A DNA stretch of 23,103 bases, taken from the NCBI GenBank assembly GCA_017547265.1, contig JAFYQC010000005.1, positions 1 through 23,103 on the forward strand, read 5' to 3'. Each line of letters starts with the position of its first letter. Within the stretch, counting starts at the first letter, position 1. The notes beneath the pieces are model-generated. The model saw only the letters and a list, made by a program, of their open reading frames with translations. It made no database searches and was not told the DNA's origin. Made by a program: the position numbers and the translations under genes. Source of the stretch: Kiritimatiellia bacterium. Its GTDB lineage: Bacteria > Verrucomicrobiota > Kiritimatiellia > RFP12 > UBA1067. Below are positions 7,306 to 15,109 of this stretch, piece after piece.

Positions 7306-8547
7306 TCACTGGCCAACCGAAACGGGCGTACGCTCGTCGCCATCCTTCGAAGGCCAGATGAGCGTAACGAAAACAGACTCAGGGGAAATCGTCTTTCCGG
7401 GGAATACCATAAGCGCGTACTTCGCCGTCATCCGCTTGCCGTCGGAAATGACATCACTGCTCTTGTAGCCCTCGACAATGTCGCTATCGAACATCACCGT
7501 TATCTTCGCCCCGTCCGCAAGCTCGCACTGTATTTCAAGTTCCACGGCTGCCTCGCCGTTCCGCAACGTGCAGGCAACTTTCGGCGGCGCATCGAGCGGT
7601 GCGATCGCGGCCGCGTACCGGAACTCTCCGCCCTGAGCCGGCGCATGAGACTTCCTTTCGCCACCCGACAGGAACACGACTTCCATCGGCGATGCAAGAG
7701 GCGACTTGTATCCTTCGCCCTTCAACCGGAACTTCGCAATTTCCTCCGGCACTTTCGGTCCCTTCACGTCTGCGAACTTCGCGGGTCGGACGACTTCTGG
7801 AGCAGGACCATGCCATGTTACCGAGGGCGGCGTAAAGTCGATGTCCACTTCCGCAATCTCCACCGGCACTTCGCGCACCTCGTGCGCGTCTGCAAGTTCG
7901 ATGGCCGCGTCTTCCTGCACGATGTCGACGGCATGGAAGCTCTCGCGCCAGTTTCGGACGATCTGGCGACCGGAGTCCATCATCAGTACATACCACGCCG
8001 CGAGGCACAGCGCGAGTGACGCCGCGATCTTGAGCGCGACCGGCATCCACGCAAAGCGCGGCAAATCCGCCGCGCGCGACTCGGCAAACGGAACGAGCGT
8101 CCCCTCTCCGACGAGAAACTCGCGCTCGTACTTCGCCTGCACACCGTCGCCTGCAGTGACGCGCCCGGGGTTCGCCGCGGCAATTGCGCCGCGGATCTCC
8201 GCGAGATCGGAATCGGAAATAGTGTCGACTCTCCAGCTGCGCGACGCGAAACGGCGCGAGACGACAGTCGCGTTCCAAAGCTGGAAGACGCGCTCGCCCA
8301 CCATCAGCTCGCGAGCTGAAGCTGGCGCGCAAAACGGCGAAGCGGGAACGATGCGCCATCCAGAAAGACGGCGGTCTTCTACGACGAGCGCGACGAGCGG
8401 ACGATTCGTGTCGGCAAATATCCTTATCTCCCCAACGGTAACATCGGCGTCGAACTCGGAGTCAGTCTTCGGCTCGAGACCGACGATCGGCGGAAGCTGT
8501 GCGCCGCGCCGATAGAGCTGCCACTCATTCAGGAACGCGGCGTTCAT
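7306..8547 (-). CDS. Single-pass membrane protein coupled to a sigma-like factor (candidate anti-sigma / surface protein)
   Basis: I do not recognise a named family for this 413-residue protein. An N-terminal part (1-165) is followed by one transmembrane segment at about 167-190 (ALKIAASLALCLAAWYVLMM) and a mostly beta-like C-terminal part (195-413) with a Pro-rich linker (PVEIAEVDIDFTPPSV). The topology resembles cytoplasmic-domain/TM/extracytoplasmic-domain anti-sigma factors, but no zinc-binding HxxxCxxC motif is present. Its ATG overlaps the stop of the preceding sigma-like gene as ATGA, the coupling typical of sigma/anti-sigma pairs. The partnership is an inference from this coupling and topology only. 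Confidence 0.6.
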   Translation of the reverse strand: MNAAFLNEWQLYRRGAQLPPIVGLEPKTDSEFDADVTVGEIRIFADTNRPLVALVVEDRRLSGWRIVPASPFCAPASARELMVGERVFQLWNATVVSRRFASRSWRVDTISDSDLAEIRGAIAAANPGRVTAGDGVQAKYEREFLVGEGTLVPFAESRAADLPRFAWMPVALKIAASLALCLAAWYVLMMDSGRQIVRNWRESFHAVDIVQEDAAIELADAHEVREVPVEIAEVDIDFTPPSVTWHGPAPEVVRPAKFADVKGPKVPEEIAKFRLKGEGYKSPLASPMEVVFLSGGERKSHAPAQGGEFRYAAAIAPLDAPPKVACTLRNGEAAVELEIQCELADGAKITVMFDSDIVEGYKSSDVISDGKRMTAKYALMVFPGKTISPESVFVTLIWPSKDGDERTPVSVGQ

Positions 8548-9368
8548 TCTTCCACCCCCAGTTCTTTTTGAAGGTCGCGCGGCAAATGCGCCGCGGCTGC
8601 AGCGACGAGGACACGTGCGAAAAGAGGCGTGTCCGCAAGCTCGACTTCGCGAAGCTCCCGCTCAAGCGCCGCGACGACCTTCTCCCGCAAGGCGTAGGCC
8701 TGCGACTTTCCGGCGCCAAGCGCGGCGAGTATGCATGGCTCGGTGAGCGAGATGTCGTGAGATGTGGCGTAGACGAGAAGCGAGGCGGCGTCTTGCGCAA
8801 GGCGCGCGCGCTGCGCGACTGCGGCGATGACCCGCTCGGACTCTGCGCGAAGCGGCTCTTCATCAAGGAAGTCGAGTGACTGCGGCTCTTCTGACTGTTC
8901 GACGGCTGCGAGATTCGCGTCGCCCGCGTTCTCCCAGACGAGACGGCGGTGGCCGTCCTCTCCTGCGACAGTGCGCGGCTTCCAGCCCTTGATAACCGAT
9001 ATCCAGTCAAGAGCGATGTCGCGGACGCGGCCCGAGCCAGAGCCGAAAAGAGTGCCGCAGACAAAGTCGACCATCTCGAGGCCCTCGTCCTTGATGCGGT
9101 GGGCGAAGTAGGACTTAAGCGGTTTCTTCTTCTCGCGCGAACCCTTGAGCTTGAAATACGAGTCGAAGAAAGCGACAGGGTCTTCCCCTCCAGCGTCCTC
9201 GCGTGAGATTCCGGCGCGGGCGAGACGAGAGTAGAGCGCAGCGGAAACCTGCTCACGCAGCCGAGCGGCGAACTCGGGGCGACAGAGGTCGACCGAACAG
9301 ATTTCAAACCATTCGGCCCAGGCCTCGTCGCCAGCGTAGCGGTCGTTCCATGTGAACTCATCACCCAT
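8544..9368 (-). CDS. Putative divergent sigma-factor-like / HTH regulatory protein
   Basis: A 274-residue soluble protein, not firmly assigned. Residues ~65-125 contain an FDSYFKLK..KPLKSYFAHRI segment that could be a divergent region 2 or core-binding helix pair. The C-terminal ~100 residues are helical, with a candidate helix-turn-helix around ISLTEPCILAALGAGKSQAYALREKVVAALERELRE, similar in layout to sigma region 4. The gene precedes and overlaps a membrane-protein gene by 4 nt, which supports a sigma/anti-sigma role. The ATG at 9368 has no Shine-Dalgarno; a TGGTATAAT box ends 7 nt upstream, so the mRNA is probably leaderless. Alternative: a lineage-specific regulator unrelated to sigma factors. 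Confidence 0.5.
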   Translation of the reverse strand: MGDEFTWNDRYAGDEAWAEWFEICSVDLCRPEFAARLREQVSAALYSRLARAGISREDAGGEDPVAFFDSYFKLKGSREKKKPLKSYFAHRIKDEGLEMVDFVCGTLFGSGSGRVRDIALDWISVIKGWKPRTVAGEDGHRRLVWENAGDANLAAVEQSEEPQSLDFLDEEPLRAESERVIAAVAQRARLAQDAASLLVYATSHDISLTEPCILAALGAGKSQAYALREKVVAALERELREVELADTPLFARVLVAAAAAHLPRDLQKELGVEE

Positions 9369-9375
9369 CGCCCTA

Positions 9376-9384
9376 ATTATACCA
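9376..9384 (-). promoter_or_regulatory. Extended -10 promoter of the sigma-like gene (leaderless)
   Basis: TGGTATAAT on the minus strand, 7 nt before the ATG at 9368, inside the 19-nt gap behind the preceding gene's stop codon. Confidence 0.65.
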
Positions 9385-9387
9385 TTT

Positions 9388-11046
9388 TCACAAGGAGACG
9401 ACGACCTGGACGTCCTTGGAGCTGTCGAAGCCGTTGATGCCGTCGCCGACTTCGCCTGGGTCGTTCTCGCCCGCCTTCGTCGACGTCGTCGGGAGGTAGC
9501 GGTAGTAGACCATCAGCTGGAGCGCCGCGAGGCACGTGTCCATGTAGGGGCGCGACGAGTGCGCGTCTGTGTTCTGGTAATAGCCCTGCGCGTGATCCTT
9601 TCCGTTGACGTCCGCGACCTTCTCGGGGAGATCGATGATCGACGACGGGTAGAGCTTCTTCATCTCGTTGTTCCACTTCACCCACGAATCGACGTCTTGC
9701 TTCGTCGCGCCGGCCTTCATGCCCGCCTGGTACTTGCACTGCGTCGCGTAGTAGCAGTAGTACTGGGGGCTGCCGCCGGGCTTCTTGCCGCAGACCTTGT
9801 CCGCCTCGAACGCGGGCACCCAGTCGCGCATCACGTCGAGCGCGTTCAAGACCTCGGACTCGGAACCGCGGCCGAGGAACTGCATCGCGAGCGTGCCAAC
9901 GCCCGAGAGGCCGGTATTGCCGCCGTTGTTGTTCGCGTTCGGCGTGTAGGTGAAGCCGCCGGACTTCGAGTAGCTGCGCTTCTTGAGGCAGTTGACCGCC
10001 TTGTTGATCGCCGTCTGCATTCCCTCGTGGTGAAGGCCGGCCATCTTTCCGGCCTTAAGCGCCTGGATCGCCCAGCCCGCGAAGGAAAGGTCGTCGCGCG
10101 TCGAGTTCTTGTTGAGCTTGTAGTCCCAGCCGCCAGTCGAGGACTGGTTTTCGATGATGCGATAGAGGCACTGCTGCGCAGCTTCCTTGCAGTTCGGGTT
10201 CTTCGTCATGCCGTACGCCTCGCAGAGCGCATAGGTACCGATGAGGAAGCTGTACTCGTTGCCGTCGGTGGGGCTGAAGTGCGGGACATTGTCGGCGCCA
10301 GTCTGGATGTGGCTAATCAAGTAGTCGAGCGCAGCTTGCACAGTCGGACCGAAGTCGCGCTTGTATGGCGAGGGGGAGCCGGGGTATTCACCGTGGGCGA
10401 GATAGGTGAGGACGGCAAAAGCGGTGTTCGCCACGGTATTGCCACCCTTGCCCCAGCTGCCGTCGGTGTTCTGGTGCGCCTTGAGCCACCAGAGGACCTT
10501 CATCACCGACATCTCGGTGCGCGGGTCGCCATACTTGTCGCCGCCGCTTGTCACCCTGCCGATTGTACCGGTGTTTCGACCTCCATTTATAGTTTTCATT
10601 GCCACTGGCGACTTGATGTTCATCACGGCATCAACAGTCGCCGGCTTCACGGAGGTGTCCGTCGAGTGCGTCTGGATGGGCGCGGGCGGGAGGTTTGAGA
10701 TTGGCTCGGCAGTAGGCGCGTCGACGGTGATTTCGATTTCCTCTGGAGGAACGATGTCTTCCGGCGTCTCGGGCTCGTCGGGCGGTGTCAGGTCAATAGG
10801 ATCGTCCTCGATTGGCGCAATGTCAACGGGCGGCAATTCTGTCCTCTGCGACGAAATAGCCGTCACAACACAGAGAACTATGCCAAACAAAGTCGGCACG
10901 ACAATCGCCGTGAGAGGCGCCGAGAGGCGCTGGAGTTCAATTCGCGCAAGTTTGTATTCGCGCGTATCTCGAGGCATCCTAAGGCCTTGAAACATTTCAA
11001 AAAGCCTGCGGAAGAATCCTTTTTCAGTATATTTGTCGTCGTTCAT
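9388..11046 (-). CDS. Membrane-anchored prenyltransferase / squalene-cyclase-like repeat protein
   Basis: A 552-residue protein with a short cytoplasmic N-terminus, one transmembrane helix at about 43-65 (PLTAIVVPTLFGIVLCVVTAI), a Pro/Glu/Asp-rich linker (~70-130), and an extracytoplasmic alpha/alpha-toroid-like region (~178-530). The repeats show the terpene-cyclase/prenyltransferase signature: WWLKAHQNTDGSWG, TAFAVLTYLAHG, IENQSSTGGWDY, SFAGWAIQALKAG and DTCLAALQLMVYYR. Bacterial proteins of this layout lack known enzymatic roles and may bind ligands or peptides. The start at 11046 is chosen over 11097 because GAAGGGAAGG lies just upstream. It precedes the sigma-like/membrane-protein pair, so it may belong to the same envelope-signalling unit. 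Function is unknown. Confidence 0.75.
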   Translation of the reverse strand: MNDDKYTEKGFFRRLFEMFQGLRMPRDTREYKLARIELQRLSAPLTAIVVPTLFGIVLCVVTAISSQRTELPPVDIAPIEDDPIDLTPPDEPETPEDIVPPEEIEITVDAPTAEPISNLPPAPIQTHSTDTSVKPATVDAVMNIKSPVAMKTINGGRNTGTIGRVTSGGDKYGDPRTEMSVMKVLWWLKAHQNTDGSWGKGGNTVANTAFAVLTYLAHGEYPGSPSPYKRDFGPTVQAALDYLISHIQTGADNVPHFSPTDGNEYSFLIGTYALCEAYGMTKNPNCKEAAQQCLYRIIENQSSTGGWDYKLNKNSTRDDLSFAGWAIQALKAGKMAGLHHEGMQTAINKAVNCLKKRSYSKSGGFTYTPNANNNGGNTGLSGVGTLAMQFLGRGSESEVLNALDVMRDWVPAFEADKVCGKKPGGSPQYYCYYATQCKYQAGMKAGATKQDVDSWVKWNNEMKKLYPSSIIDLPEKVADVNGKDHAQGYYQNTDAHSSRPYMDTCLAALQLMVYYRYLPTTSTKAGENDPGEVGDGINGFDSSKDVQVVVSL

Positions 11047-11088
11047 ATCGCACCTTCCCTTCTGGCGGTTCTTTCCCGCCGCAAGGTA

Positions 11089-11134
11089 AAGGTGCACCTT
11101 CCGCAGTTTTTCCGAAAAAATTTATTTACTGCGG
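11089..11134. promoter_or_regulatory. Perfect palindrome plus inverted repeat between queC and the repeat-protein gene
   Basis: AAGGTGCACCTT (11089-11100) is a perfect 12-bp palindrome, 43 nt upstream of the ATG at 11046. Directly beside it, CCGCAGT (11101-11107) and ACTGCGG (11128-11134) pair around a smaller TTTTTCCGAAAAA hairpin and overlap the end of queC. There is no T-tract after the stem, so a terminator is not well supported. A regulator-binding site is possible. Confidence 0.35.
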
Positions 11135-11775
11135 GAGAATTCTTCGTAGCCGCGTGCGCGGAGACGGCAGGCGGGGCATTTGCCGCAGCCACGCCCCGGG
11201 ATGCCGTTGTAGCAGGTGAGGGTGTTGTTTTCGATAACTTCGAGGATGCCGAGCTTCGCCGCAAGGGCCCACTCTTCCGCCTTCGTCTTGTGGATGAACG
11301 GCGTTACGAACTTGACCGGCCAGTCGAGCGCAAGGCGCGTCGCCTTCTCGTGTGCGCGTATGAACGCCGCGCGGCAGTCGGGATAGCCCGAGAAGTCCGC
11401 CTCCGAAACACCAGTCCACACCTCTTTCGCGCCAAGCGACTTCGCCCAGACAGACGCAAGCGTGAGAAAGACGGCATTCCGTCCTTCCACGACGGTGTTG
11501 GGGCACTTCGCGCCCTTCTTCTTCTCGATTGCGACGCCTTTCGAGAGTAGCGCGTTGTCTGTGATCGAGGAATAGAACGAAAGCGGCACGCGCTTCCACA
11601 TGGCGATCTTGAATATTCCCTTGGCGAGACGGCGCGCAAACTTCGTCTCGAGTGCATGGCGCTGGCCGTAGGCGTAGGTAATCGCAGCGACGTTTTCAGC
11701 GCCGTGCTTCTTCACGGCCATCGCGAGCGCCGTCGCGGAATCTTGCCCGCCAGAAAGAACTACCACTGCCTTCAT
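11122..11775 (-). CDS. queC: 7-cyano-7-deazaguanine synthase
   Basis: Converts 7-carboxy-7-deazaguanine to preQ0 with ATP and ammonia, in the pathway to the tRNA base queuosine. The 217-residue protein has the PP-loop LSGGQDS near its N-terminus. Its zinc site near the C-terminus uses C188, C197, C200 and C203 (context GRGCGKCPACRLR). The ATG at 11775 overlaps the maf stop codon as ATGA, so it is preferred over an in-frame ATG 12 nt upstream. It is the last gene of the yfcE-like/TPK/maf/queC operon. No other queuosine gene lies in the window. Confidence 0.95.
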   Translation of the reverse strand: MKAVVVLSGGQDSATALAMAVKKHGAENVAAITYAYGQRHALETKFARRLAKGIFKIAMWKRVPLSFYSSITDNALLSKGVAIEKKKGAKCPNTVVEGRNAVFLTLASVWAKSLGAKEVWTGVSEADFSGYPDCRAAFIRAHEKATRLALDWPVKFVTPFIHKTKAEEWALAAKLGILEVIENNTLTCYNGIPGRGCGKCPACRLRARGYEEFSRSK

Positions 11776-12296
11776 GCGATCCCCCATTCCTTGAGCGGCT
11801 CGACGGGGAGCCCCATTATGTTCTCGTAGCTGCCAGAGTACGACTCGACGATCAAATCGCCAGACTCGTCTATGTCGTACGCGCCCGCGCGGTCGGTCGG
11901 CCTCACGCGCGCGACATACTCCTCTATCGTCGCCTCGGAAAGTTCGCGGAACTTTACGTCACTGCGGACGACCTTCACTTCGCCATCGAACGCGACTCCT
12001 GTAAAGACTGTGTGAACTTTGCCTGCGAGCTCGCGCAGAAACTCCTTCGCCTCTTCGAGATCACGCGGCTTGCCGTAGATGCGGTTAGAGAACCACACGA
12101 TTGTGTCGGCGCTCAAGACGCCCTTGCGTCCAAGAAGCGCCGCGCCCTTCGCAAGCGCGTTCTCGCGCACAGTCCGTTCGGGGTCTGCGGGATAGGAGAC
12201 TTCAGGCGCGTCTGTCTTGACGACCTCGAAGTCAACGCCGAGGTCCTTTAGTATTTTCGCCCGCCGTGGGCTGCCACTTGCAAGTACGATTTTCAT
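11772..12296 (-). CDS. maf: Maf-family nucleotide pyrophosphatase
   Basis: Maf proteins hydrolyse dTTP, UTP or modified nucleoside triphosphates to monophosphates and are thought to keep non-canonical nucleotides out of nucleic acids. The 174-residue product begins MKIVLASGSPRR, with the diagnostic SxSPRR at 7-12, and has SADTIV with catalytic candidate D64. It then shows GKPRDLEEAKEFL, VHTVFTGVA and YDIDESGDLIVESYSGSYENIMGLP-type motifs, all normal for the family. The ATG at 12296 overlaps the upstream kinase stop codon (ATGA), fixing the start; longer frames are excluded. The length is slightly below the usual ~190. Confidence 0.94.
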   Translation of the reverse strand: MKIVLASGSPRRAKILKDLGVDFEVVKTDAPEVSYPADPERTVRENALAKGAALLGRKGVLSADTIVWFSNRIYGKPRDLEEAKEFLRELAGKVHTVFTGVAFDGEVKVVRSDVKFRELSEATIEEYVARVRPTDRAGAYDIDESGDLIVESYSGSYENIMGLPVEPLKEWGIA

Positions 12297-12892
12297 GAGC
12301 CAATGTAGACGAGGACAGGTTTCGTCGTGGTGAGCGTGACGCGCGCGGCGCTTGCGCGGTTCAACGTCGCGCAATAGAGGTTCTTGAACTTCACGCCATC
12401 AAGACGCCACTCAAGGCCTGTGGAAGTCATGCGCGTCGCGGGATCGACTGCGAACACACTCACTGGCGTTCCCTTCGAGACGCGGAACGACGCCTTGGCG
12501 GCAACAGGGACGAAACGCCCGAATTCCGTCACGATCTCGACGCCGAGGTCGAGCGCACGGAAGACGTTGCCGAGAAGATGGTCTTCGCGCTTTCCCATCG
12601 CGCCGACGACGACAAGTTTCTTGAAGCCCTTCGCGCGACACCAGCCGATGGCCTTTGAGAGGTCGTTCGTCGACTGGTCGGGGACTGTCACGATTTCAGA
12701 ACCCTCTGGATGGTGGCCGATGGAATCCATGTCGCCAACGACTGCGAAAGGCGACTTGCCAAAGCGCCGGCAGTAGGCGTCTGACGCGCCGTCACACGCG
12801 ACTACGCGCTTTGCGCCCGCGAGAATTTCCCACGCGGCGACACCCTTCTTCGGGAAGTCGCCGTTTGCAAGTATCACTGCATCAAATGACAT
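12293..12892 (-). CDS. Thiamine pyrophosphokinase (thiamine diphosphokinase)
   Basis: Transfers pyrophosphate from ATP to thiamine to make the coenzyme thiamine diphosphate. The 199-residue protein has the family motifs CDGASD, VVGDMDS (51-57), QSTNDLSKAI (73-82) and GKREDHLLGN (100-109), followed by a C-terminal beta-rich domain. ATG 12892 is chosen because MSFDAVILANGD begins the conserved fold; it overlaps the upstream phosphodiesterase by 11 nt. It sits second in a four-gene operon for small-molecule phosphate chemistry and nucleotide metabolism. Confidence 0.9.
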   Translation of the reverse strand: MSFDAVILANGDFPKKGVAAWEILAGAKRVVACDGASDAYCRRFGKSPFAVVGDMDSIGHHPEGSEIVTVPDQSTNDLSKAIGWCRAKGFKKLVVVGAMGKREDHLLGNVFRALDLGVEIVTEFGRFVPVAAKASFRVSKGTPVSVFAVDPATRMTSTGLEWRLDGVKFKNLYCATLNRASAARVTLTTTKPVLVYIGS

Positions 12893-13397
12893 AGTGCTTG
12901 AGATTCTCCCCGTCATAGTAGCCGAACGAACGCGACGAGCCGCCCTTAGGGAGCGACACCGACCCAGGATTGAAGATCGTCATTCCGCACTCGAGCGTCT
13001 TGAGTTCGGGAACGTGTGTGTGGCCATGAACGAGAACATCGGCGATTCCAATCGGGGGAAGCTTCCATTCGTTCCACAAATGGCCGTGCGTGAGGAAGAA
13101 CTTCTTGTTCCCCGCGTCAAGCACCTGGTAGTCGGCAGTGATCGGGAACTTGACCATCATCTGATCTACTTCCGCGTCGCAATTGCCGCGCACCGCGACG
13201 ATTTCGTCCTTGTGCGCGTTGAGCATCTCCGCGACCTTCACTGGGTCGTAGAAGTTAGGAACGCCGTTCCTCGGCCCGTGATACAGCAAATCGCCCAAGA
13301 GCGCAATCTTGTCGTAGCCAAGCGCGGCACCAGCCGCTAGCGCCGCATCAAGCGCCGCCGGCACACCATGTATATCACTAAGAAAAAGTATTCTCAT
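12882..13397 (-). CDS. yfcE: YfcE/MJ0936-like metallophosphodiesterase
   Basis: A calcineurin-like phosphoesterase of 171 residues, expected to hydrolyse phosphodiesters with two metal ions in the cytoplasm. Metal-ligand motifs appear in order: SDIHG (D8, H10), LLGDLLYHGP, RGNCD, THGH and VHGHTHVPE, then FNPGSVSLPKG. Length and motif order match the YfcE family. ATG 13397 starts directly at MRILFLSDIHG. The gene leads the operon with thiamine pyrophosphokinase, maf and queC. The physiological substrate of this family is unsettled. Confidence 0.9.
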   Translation of the reverse strand: MRILFLSDIHGVPAALDAALAAGAALGYDKIALLGDLLYHGPRNGVPNFYDPVKVAEMLNAHKDEIVAVRGNCDAEVDQMMVKFPITADYQVLDAGNKKFFLTHGHLWNEWKLPPIGIADVLVHGHTHVPELKTLECGMTIFNPGSVSLPKGGSSRSFGYYDGENLKHYVI

Positions 13398-13421
13398 GTC
13401 GCCACAGAGTCTTTTGAAAAT

Positions 13422-13430
13422 ATTTTACCA
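13422..13430 (-). promoter_or_regulatory. Extended -10-like promoter of the yfcE operon
   Basis: TGGTAAAAT on the minus strand, giving a predicted leader of about 18 nt before the ATG at 13397. It is one mismatch from the TGNTATAAT form seen elsewhere in the window. Confidence 0.5.
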
Positions 13431-13478
13431 TATTCCCGGCCGCCATGCCCAATCTCATCGCAGTCATCTAAATCAGGC

Positions 13479-13494
13479 CACCGCAAGCGGTGTC
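13479..13494. repeat. REP-like palindrome copy 1
   Basis: CACCGCAAGCGGTGTC, containing the inverted repeat CACCGC-AA-GCGGTG. An identical 16-mer occurs at 20776-20791 beside the RAYT gene. It lies 22 nt behind the stop codon of the sigma-54 activator gene. No T-tract follows on either strand, so it is not a standard terminator. Confidence 0.6.
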
Positions 13495-13516
13495 AATCCC
13501 CACACACCTCTTCGCC

Positions 13517-15025
13517 TTACAAGTATTTCCTGGCCGTATTGCGGCTGATGCCAAGTGCCTCGGCCGCTCGCGAGATGTTCTCACCGTACTTCTCGTATAC
13601 GCGACGGACATGGAGCCGTATCGCGGCGTCGAGATTGTCGGGGATCCTACCGGACTTCGTCTCCAATCCGCTGGCAAGCCCAGCGTTCATCTCCTTGTGC
13701 TCGCGCATAAGAAGCTCGAAGTCATCCTCCTCAAGCGCCGTCGCGCGGTCGAGTATGTTGATGAGCTCGCGCACGTTGCCAGGATAGTCGTAGTCCATCA
13801 ACGCGGCGATCTGCTCTTCACCAAGCACTTGGTTATTGTGGAACTTGCGCCACCAGGCGTTGGCAATGATCGGAATGTCGTCCTTGTGCTCGCGCAGAGA
13901 CGGCGTCCGCAATTGAACGACGTTGAGCCGCTGGTAGAGGTCTTCGCGGAACTTGCCTTCCTTGACGAGCGTCGGGAGGTCGCGGTTCGTGGCCGTGACG
14001 AGCCGGACGTCGCACTTGAGCTCCTCTTTGCCGCCGACGCGCATGAAACGCCCGCCCTCGAGAACGCGAAGTAAAAGCGCCTGGACCTCTACCGGCATCT
14101 CCCCGATCTCGTCGAGAAAAAGCGTTCCTCCGTCTGCAATAAGGAAAAGCCCGTCCGTCTTCTCGACCGCATTCGTGAACGCGCCCTTCTCGTGGCCGAA
14201 GAATCGGTCTTCCAAGAGGTCCTTCGTGACGCTCGCGCAGTTGAACGAGACGAACGACATGTTCCAGCGCGGGCTCTTCGTGTGAATCTGCTGAGCGACT
14301 GTCTCCTTGCCGGTGCCGCTCTCGCCGAGGATGAGGACGCGCGCATGCTCGTGCGCCGCGACGCGGTTGATGCGCTCCTGCAGCGTCGTGATCTCGCGGC
14401 TCTTGCCGACAAGTTCGCGCCCGCCATAACGGTCGTAGTGTTCGACGGCGGCCCTTACGCTCGGCTCCCATGCGCAGGGCTTGACGCCGCTCGCGAGATA
14501 GCGGGCGGTCGTCGCATAAAGCGCCTCGTCCTGGTAGTTGCGGTAGTAGAACTGTGCCGCGGCGATCAGCGTGAAGTATTCGCGGGTCTCCGCAGAAACA
14601 CGCTTCGGCTCCTTGAGGAAAGGCATATACGGACCGACATCCGCACCGAAGACATGTCCGACCGCCTCGAGAAGGGTCAAGTCGAAGACCTTGACCTCCA
14701 TAAGCCCATTCAGCGCCTCGGCGGCTTCTTCAGGAATTTCAAGCGCGCTGATCCACGTCACCTTGACGCCCTTCTCCTTGAGCTTTGCGAGCGCGGCGGC
14801 AAGCCGCGGCGGGTCGCCTATAAGAGCAACGCCGAGAAGATAGATGACAGACCACCGGTCGCCCTTCTTCCGCTCGGCTATTTCCTCCATAAGCTCAGGG
14901 AGGCGCCTGCGGCTCACGCCCATGACGTCGGCATCGCCCTTCAGCGCCTTAAGCGCCACCGCCGCGGCGGTAACGTATTCCGCGTGGCCCCAGCCGGTCA
15001 GAATCAGATTGGTGTGCTTCTCCAT
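13517..15025 (-). CDS. Sigma-54 enhancer-binding transcriptional activator with uncharacterised N-terminal sensor
   Basis: A 502-residue activator that should use ATP to open sigma-54 RNA polymerase promoters. Residues 1-200 form an unrecognised sensor region (ILTGWGHAEY, then alternating alpha/beta up to ~140); it lacks the aspartate pattern of response-regulator receivers. The AAA+ domain (~205-430) shows Walker A GESGTGK (234-240), Walker B LFLDEIGEM (302-310), TATNRDL and REDLYQRLN. The sigma-54 contact loop reads GAFTNA (281-286) rather than GAFTGA. A Fis-type helix-turn-helix ends the protein (ISRAAEALGISRNTARKYL). ATG 15025 follows AGGAGGAA, which decides the start over an upstream frame. 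Its gene directly follows the helicase gene of an operon that carries a consensus sigma-54 promoter, making that operon its likely target. Confidence 0.9.
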   Translation of the reverse strand: MEKHTNLILTGWGHAEYVTAAAVALKALKGDADVMGVSRRRLPELMEEIAERKKGDRWSVIYLLGVALIGDPPRLAAALAKLKEKGVKVTWISALEIPEEAAEALNGLMEVKVFDLTLLEAVGHVFGADVGPYMPFLKEPKRVSAETREYFTLIAAAQFYYRNYQDEALYATTARYLASGVKPCAWEPSVRAAVEHYDRYGGRELVGKSREITTLQERINRVAAHEHARVLILGESGTGKETVAQQIHTKSPRWNMSFVSFNCASVTKDLLEDRFFGHEKGAFTNAVEKTDGLFLIADGGTLFLDEIGEMPVEVQALLLRVLEGGRFMRVGGKEELKCDVRLVTATNRDLPTLVKEGKFREDLYQRLNVVQLRTPSLREHKDDIPIIANAWWRKFHNNQVLGEEQIAALMDYDYPGNVRELINILDRATALEEDDFELLMREHKEMNAGLASGLETKSGRIPDNLDAAIRLHVRRVYEKYGENISRAAEALGISRNTARKYL

Positions 15026-15060
15026 CCGTCGTTCCTCCTGCTCATTCTCGACGGTTGGAT

Positions 15061-15069
15061 ATTCTATCA
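15061..15069 (-). promoter_or_regulatory. Extended -10-like promoter of the activator gene
   Basis: TGATAGAAT on the minus strand, about 35 nt before the ATG at 15025. It would let the activator be made independently of the sigma-54 operon upstream. Confidence 0.5.
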
Positions 15070-15109
15070 TATTTCTGACCACCATGCTCAATTTTAGCGC
15101 AGCCATAAT

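Noticed and set aside
9352..10698. Long plus-strand open frame of 448 codons
   Set aside because: Antisense shadow of the prenyltransferase-like gene, caused by high GC at codon position three.
11101..11134. Stem-loop as terminator of queC
   Set aside because: The stem overlaps the last codons of queC and is not followed by a T-run.
13479..13494. Palindrome read as a Rho-independent terminator of the activator gene
   Set aside because: No T-tract follows on either strand, and the identical 16-mer beside the RAYT gene makes a REP-like element more likely.
14192..15097. Plus-strand open frame of 301 codons opposite the sigma-54 activator
   Set aside because: The minus-strand frame has Walker motifs and a helix-turn-helix; the opposite frame has no domain signature or ribosome site.
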